Source of the DNA: Theocolax elegans
Lineage: Eukaryota > Arthropoda > Insecta > Hymenoptera > Cerocephalidae
Length of the DNA stretch: 64,000 nucleotides
Reading direction: 5' to 3'
Assembly: GCA_026168455.1 (NCBI GenBank)
Contig: CM047426.1
Location: 77,527,986 to 77,591,985 of the forward strand
A program made the position numbers and the translations under genes. Positions 59,891 through 64,000 of the stretch are shown piece after piece (within the stretch, counting starts at the first letter, position 1; each line of letters starts with the position of its first letter). The notes beneath the pieces were generated by a model. It saw nothing but the letters and a program-made list of their open reading frames with translations. It ran no database searches and was not told the origin of the DNA.

Positions 59891-62390
59891 ATACAAAAAT
59901 ATCGAAAATTTTATTATCATTTACGATTCTTTTCCTGCTTTTACTAACTTGTCTTTGAAATTTAATTTTTGATTAAGAAATGATTAAGAATTATCATGGA
60001 GTACTTACAACGAAATGTTTAAAGTTTAGTAGAATTTACTTGTTTATAGAAAGTATTATGTAACATTAGGAAATGAAATCGTAAAACGAAGGATTATTCA
60101 AATAATTTATTTAAATAATCTTCTGTAAATTTCTTTATACACAAATATATGTTGCACACATTGAGTTTTGTAATCAATAGTTTTAAAATAGAATACAATA
60201 TTAGAAATTTGAAATTTTAATTAGAAATTTTCCAAACTGTATAATTAAGAGGAAAAATGCGCATGTAATATAAAGTTTTACTTAATAAATCCAAAGCGAA
60301 AAAAAAATTTATTTTTTTCAAGATTGAAGAAGCAAGTAATTGGATTTCAGTAAATCCAATAACAGTTACCGAACACACTTATTTTAAAAAAGTGATTTCT
60401 GTATTCTATTATTTACTATTGCTATATGAAATGTAAAATCTATAATTTCTTCTACAAGGAAAAATGAAATATGATTGATTTTCTGTATTGGTACATTTGA
60501 TTAAAGTTTATAAATAGGGTTTTAAGCTTTTTTTTATTACAAATGTTTCAATTTTATTGCATTAGAAGTGTATTATTGTATATTTCACGTTTAAGCTGCG
60601 AAACAACTATTTGATAGTCATAAAATTATTATAAACATTATTGTAGAAGACGGCTCTGTCTAAATCGCTTTATTAAGAAGATTGAGTAATGATCGACTAA
60701 AGAAGTATCGATAGTGAAGATGAGGCGTAGTATGCGTAGTCCCTTGAAACCTATTGAATTTTAGATAACGTGAACTAAACCAGAACTCAGTTCATTGAAC
60801 AAGTAAATTTGGCTTGACATCTAAGTAAATTTTACTCGGCAGGTGACAGCGAAAACTGATGTGCAACTTTAGCTTAAGTCAAATAGTAGTTCCAGCATGA
60901 ATTGTTTAACTTTTGTTCTAATTTATGTTTTCTGACCAATGTTAGTTACAATTGTGTGTAATATTGTTGTAAACTTTCAAGAGTAAATATATATTGTTTC
61001 TCTTATAAATAACCACGATGTATATTGAATTTATGTATCCATTTACGCAGTTTAAATTACGATGAAGGTGTATTTCGAAAATGATTAACAGTTTGGAAAA
61101 AATATTCAGTAAAATAAAACACGACATCCAGTATTTTCAAACGTATGTAAAAGATATAACAAGCTTTTAAAGTATTGAGTACGAACATATCGTCGGGAAA
61201 CTAGATTAAACCAATAAACCTTCCGAAATTCATAAACATTTTAGATCAAGCTCTTCAACGTAACGCAACTCGTACACGGTTCATCTTCTTGCAGTCCAAT
61301 CCGAAGTAGCCAAACTCGAACCACTACACGCCCCCTCAAAACTTTGCCAATGAGCGTCTCATGCTCAGATACACATACACACACACACACACATACAGTC
61401 AAAGTGATTTCTACATCGATATACTAGGGCAATCAGACCTTGGGTGTTTTGGAGTTTCGTTTAGTAAGCATTGCAAGGCTTCTTTCGACTTTTTCGTCGA
61501 TGAAAACTGACGCGCAAACTGATGATCGACAAACAAAATTCTCATACAAACACATAGTTTGAGGAGCTTTCTAGGGGAGAGAGAGCACAGACTGCAAGAT
61601 AAACCACAAAGGATGAATAATAAGCTAAAAGAACGTTTGGTTTTGCCTCTTTATATAACAGCTATAATTCTAATATCGTCAAATAATATTTGTAAATGTT
61701 AATATTATACAAATAATAAAGAAGAAGATTATTAAAATATTTTATGCGCTTACAATTATGTCTATAAAGTAAAATAAACGATATTATAATGTTATCAAAA
61801 AGACAAATTGTGTATTTATAGTCACGTCATCAGCGAATCGAGTATTAAAAGAGCATTTATTTAGTGATTAATGAAATGTCACAACATATAAATATATAAA
61901 TTAAACTTTTTAATACAAGGCACGTCAAATAGGTGAAATAACCCAATAGATATCGAGGCCCAAGAGGTTTAGATACACTGTGTAGCAACCGAGTGATAGA
62001 AAGTGTCGTACATCTGCGGGTAGGGAATTCCATATAGTAATGCACATTGCACCTTGAAAGATTTTATAACCATCCGAGTCTCCCCGAATGTAAAATATAA
62101 TAAGTTATTCGATACCAATCTTCATAATTGTGACACATGTCCCCAAGAGGCAAGTGTAAATATAATTAAACATTTTCATTTATTTCAATTGAAGCGTTTT
62201 AAAAATTAAAAATCATTGATACAAAATCCTGTAACCGGAGATTTATTTCTTTTTATCTTGAGAACTACTGTTGACGAACAAAATCCTATCTACTTGAAAT
62301 GTTGTAAAAAATTTTACAAAGGAAGCCAATCAGTTGAATGGATATTACAATGATTTTGAGAAAAATCCCAGTATGGATAAAAATAAATAG
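59891..62390. other. AT-rich noncoding stretch
   Basis: An (AC)n tract sits at about 61370-61397 inside a slightly GC-richer patch (61240-61600). A short GA tract lies near 61575-61587. No gene supported. Confidence 0.5.
61370..61397. repeat. (AC)n microsatellite
   Basis: ACATACACACACACACACAC followed by ACATAC; near-perfect dinucleotide repeat. Confidence 0.8.
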
Positions 62391-62760
62391 ATGTGATTAA
62401 TCTACGCCGTAAAGTCGTTGGTCTTTGGAACAATTGAACCGACCCGGAAAACATACGGTGGAAGATTGCGTACGTAGCTCCAATCATACGTTCCGTCACT
62501 CGATCATCGGTTCTCCCCATCTCCCTTCGCGAGAAAAACTATTCCGCTGACGGGCGAAGATCGAGCTCAAAGCTGGACAAAGGAGCACGACAAAAGGGCC
62601 GCTCGGGAACAAAGTGCGTTTATTCGCTCAAGAGGAAAAGAAATACCCCCGCCCGTTATCTCAGACGGACGCGTTTGCGCTCGAATTCAGGATGTATTGC
62701 TTCCACGCGATCGAGGTGAAAATACCTAGTGCGAAAAGTTTGCTTCTCTCGCATCTTTAA
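62391..62760. promoter_or_regulatory. CpG-rich block, candidate regulatory element
   Basis: About 350 bases of raised GC with CGCTCGGGAACAAAGTGCG, CGGACGCGTTTGCGCTCG and GCGATCGAGG. Frames across it lack motifs (for example minus 62314-62520). Confidence 0.25.
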
Positions 62761-64000
62761 CGTTTTATATCATACTTTTAAACTATATGAAATTTCGATA
62801 ATTATATTTACGTGGTGGTACTATATATAATAAACATATTCATTGATATATTAACAAATTGTTTTACCAATATATGAAAAGCTGTTGCAATACCTTGCCC
62901 GGAACGAGTACGTTACGGCATTGTGGGGCATGATCATATTATATCAATCTACATTTTTCAAACCTACTGTTTTTTTATACATGATACGATGATGATTATA
63001 CGTCACTTCCATGAAAATAACTGCAAAAAATATGCAAACTATCATGAATCAATCGTATACAATTATATGCAACCTTTTGCCTATCAAGTGAAAAGAAACA
63101 TTGCTCTGTTACAAATACGATGCACAATTGTCTATGAACTAATTCACTGCTTCGCAAGACAAAAATATGGTTAACTTATAATTTATATTTACGCGCGAAT
63201 ACTAAATTAATAATAAAAAAATACTAATACTTTTGCATAATAAAGGAACTTGCTAAACTAAACTAAAAGTTTGATTTGTCAGTAGAAGTAATCTAGTATG
63301 GTCAGACGATTTGTAATAAAACTTTTAAATAACACTTAAATTAAATTTTAACGATACATGTACAATAATAATATTACAATATTATATTTTATCAGTATGA
63401 GATAATTATTAATCTTTATTAGAAAAATATTATTATAATTTTGTCCACGCAACTATTTCATACAAAATGCAGAGTAATAAAAATTTAATATCTAAAAATT
63501 TATTCTGTATGATGTACAAATATAGATAGAATCAGAATAAATGAAATAAAAAACTCGTTCAACGTAATGAGCTCTTTTTTCTTTTAATAAAGAAAATCAA
63601 ATCATCCTCATGCCAATTTTCTATGGTTCATCCCAAATTCATCTTTTTATCCAAGCCGTTACAATCAATAAAAGAATTCGCACTCTGCCAAGGCATTACA
63701 TACGAAACGATTTTCGTTTTTTTATCTGAAATTCCACTTTTTTCCTCATTGTTACCTATTTGTCTTTATTTTATCCTTTTCTACCACTTCTCACATACAC
63801 ATCGGTATTCTTCTTCAGTCCTTTTTTTATTCGACACGACCGCATGTGCGGCGACAACGGAAATAGAAAGAGAAATTAGTTCGAATAAGACAAAACATAT
63901 AGATTGATGTGAAAATAAAATAAATATTGAAATAGAAAAAGTGAGAGCGCCGACAATATAATTACATGAAATATCGATATCTACACATGTATTACAGATT
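62761..64000. other. AT-rich noncoding stretch to the window end
   Basis: A frame of 94 codons (63623-63907, starting at a non-ATG codon) is Phe/Leu/Ser-rich because the DNA is pyrimidine-rich. No feature supported. Confidence 0.5.

Overview
The window looks like nuclear DNA of an arthropod, most plausibly an insect. It is strongly AT-rich, with scattered CpG-rich blocks, short GT-AG introns, dinucleotide microsatellites and a eukaryotic cut-and-paste DNA transposon. A hymenopteran (ant, bee or wasp) is my best guess from overall composition, but no host gene is recognisable enough to prove it. Nothing prokaryotic or viral was recognised.

Layout. Bases 1-7268 form a rearrangement-prone block. 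A ~1.74 kb tandem duplication (about 779-2518 and 2519-4267) is followed by the right half of a foldback-like element (3816-5028) whose two arms are oppositely oriented ~28-bp minisatellites. A second tandem duplication of ~1.08 kb (5106-6187 and 6188-7268) comes next. Bases 7269-32276 are noncoding as far as I can tell: AT-rich DNA with GC/CpG-rich patches that may be regulatory, several microsatellites, a 602-bp TTAA-flanked non-autonomous element (18754-19355) and a tRNA-like SINE remnant near 31585-31651.

The centrepiece is a complete autonomous transposon, 32279-37663 (5385 bp). It has 17-bp terminal inverted repeats (16/17 matching) flanked by TA on both sides. It carries two genes on the + strand. 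Gene 1 encodes a ~673-aa transposase of the Tnp2/DUF4218 (En/Spm-CACTA-like) type. Gene 2 has five exons that join in frame into a 428-aa protein with a C-terminal DUF4806-like region. A ~165-bp-arm interrupted palindrome lies between them, and mirror-image TGACCA motifs and TTTCAC-type motifs lie just inside the ends. Both genes are intact, so the element could be, or recently have been, mobile. By analogy with TnpD/TnpA of plant En/Spm, gene 1 would cut and join DNA and gene 2 might bind the ends or regulate; the gene 2 role is inference.

Bases 37666-64000 are again AT-rich noncoding DNA with CpG-rich patches and simple repeats. I found no convincing host exon. The window is therefore best read as an intergenic or large-intron region carrying putative regulatory blocks and mobile-element insertions.
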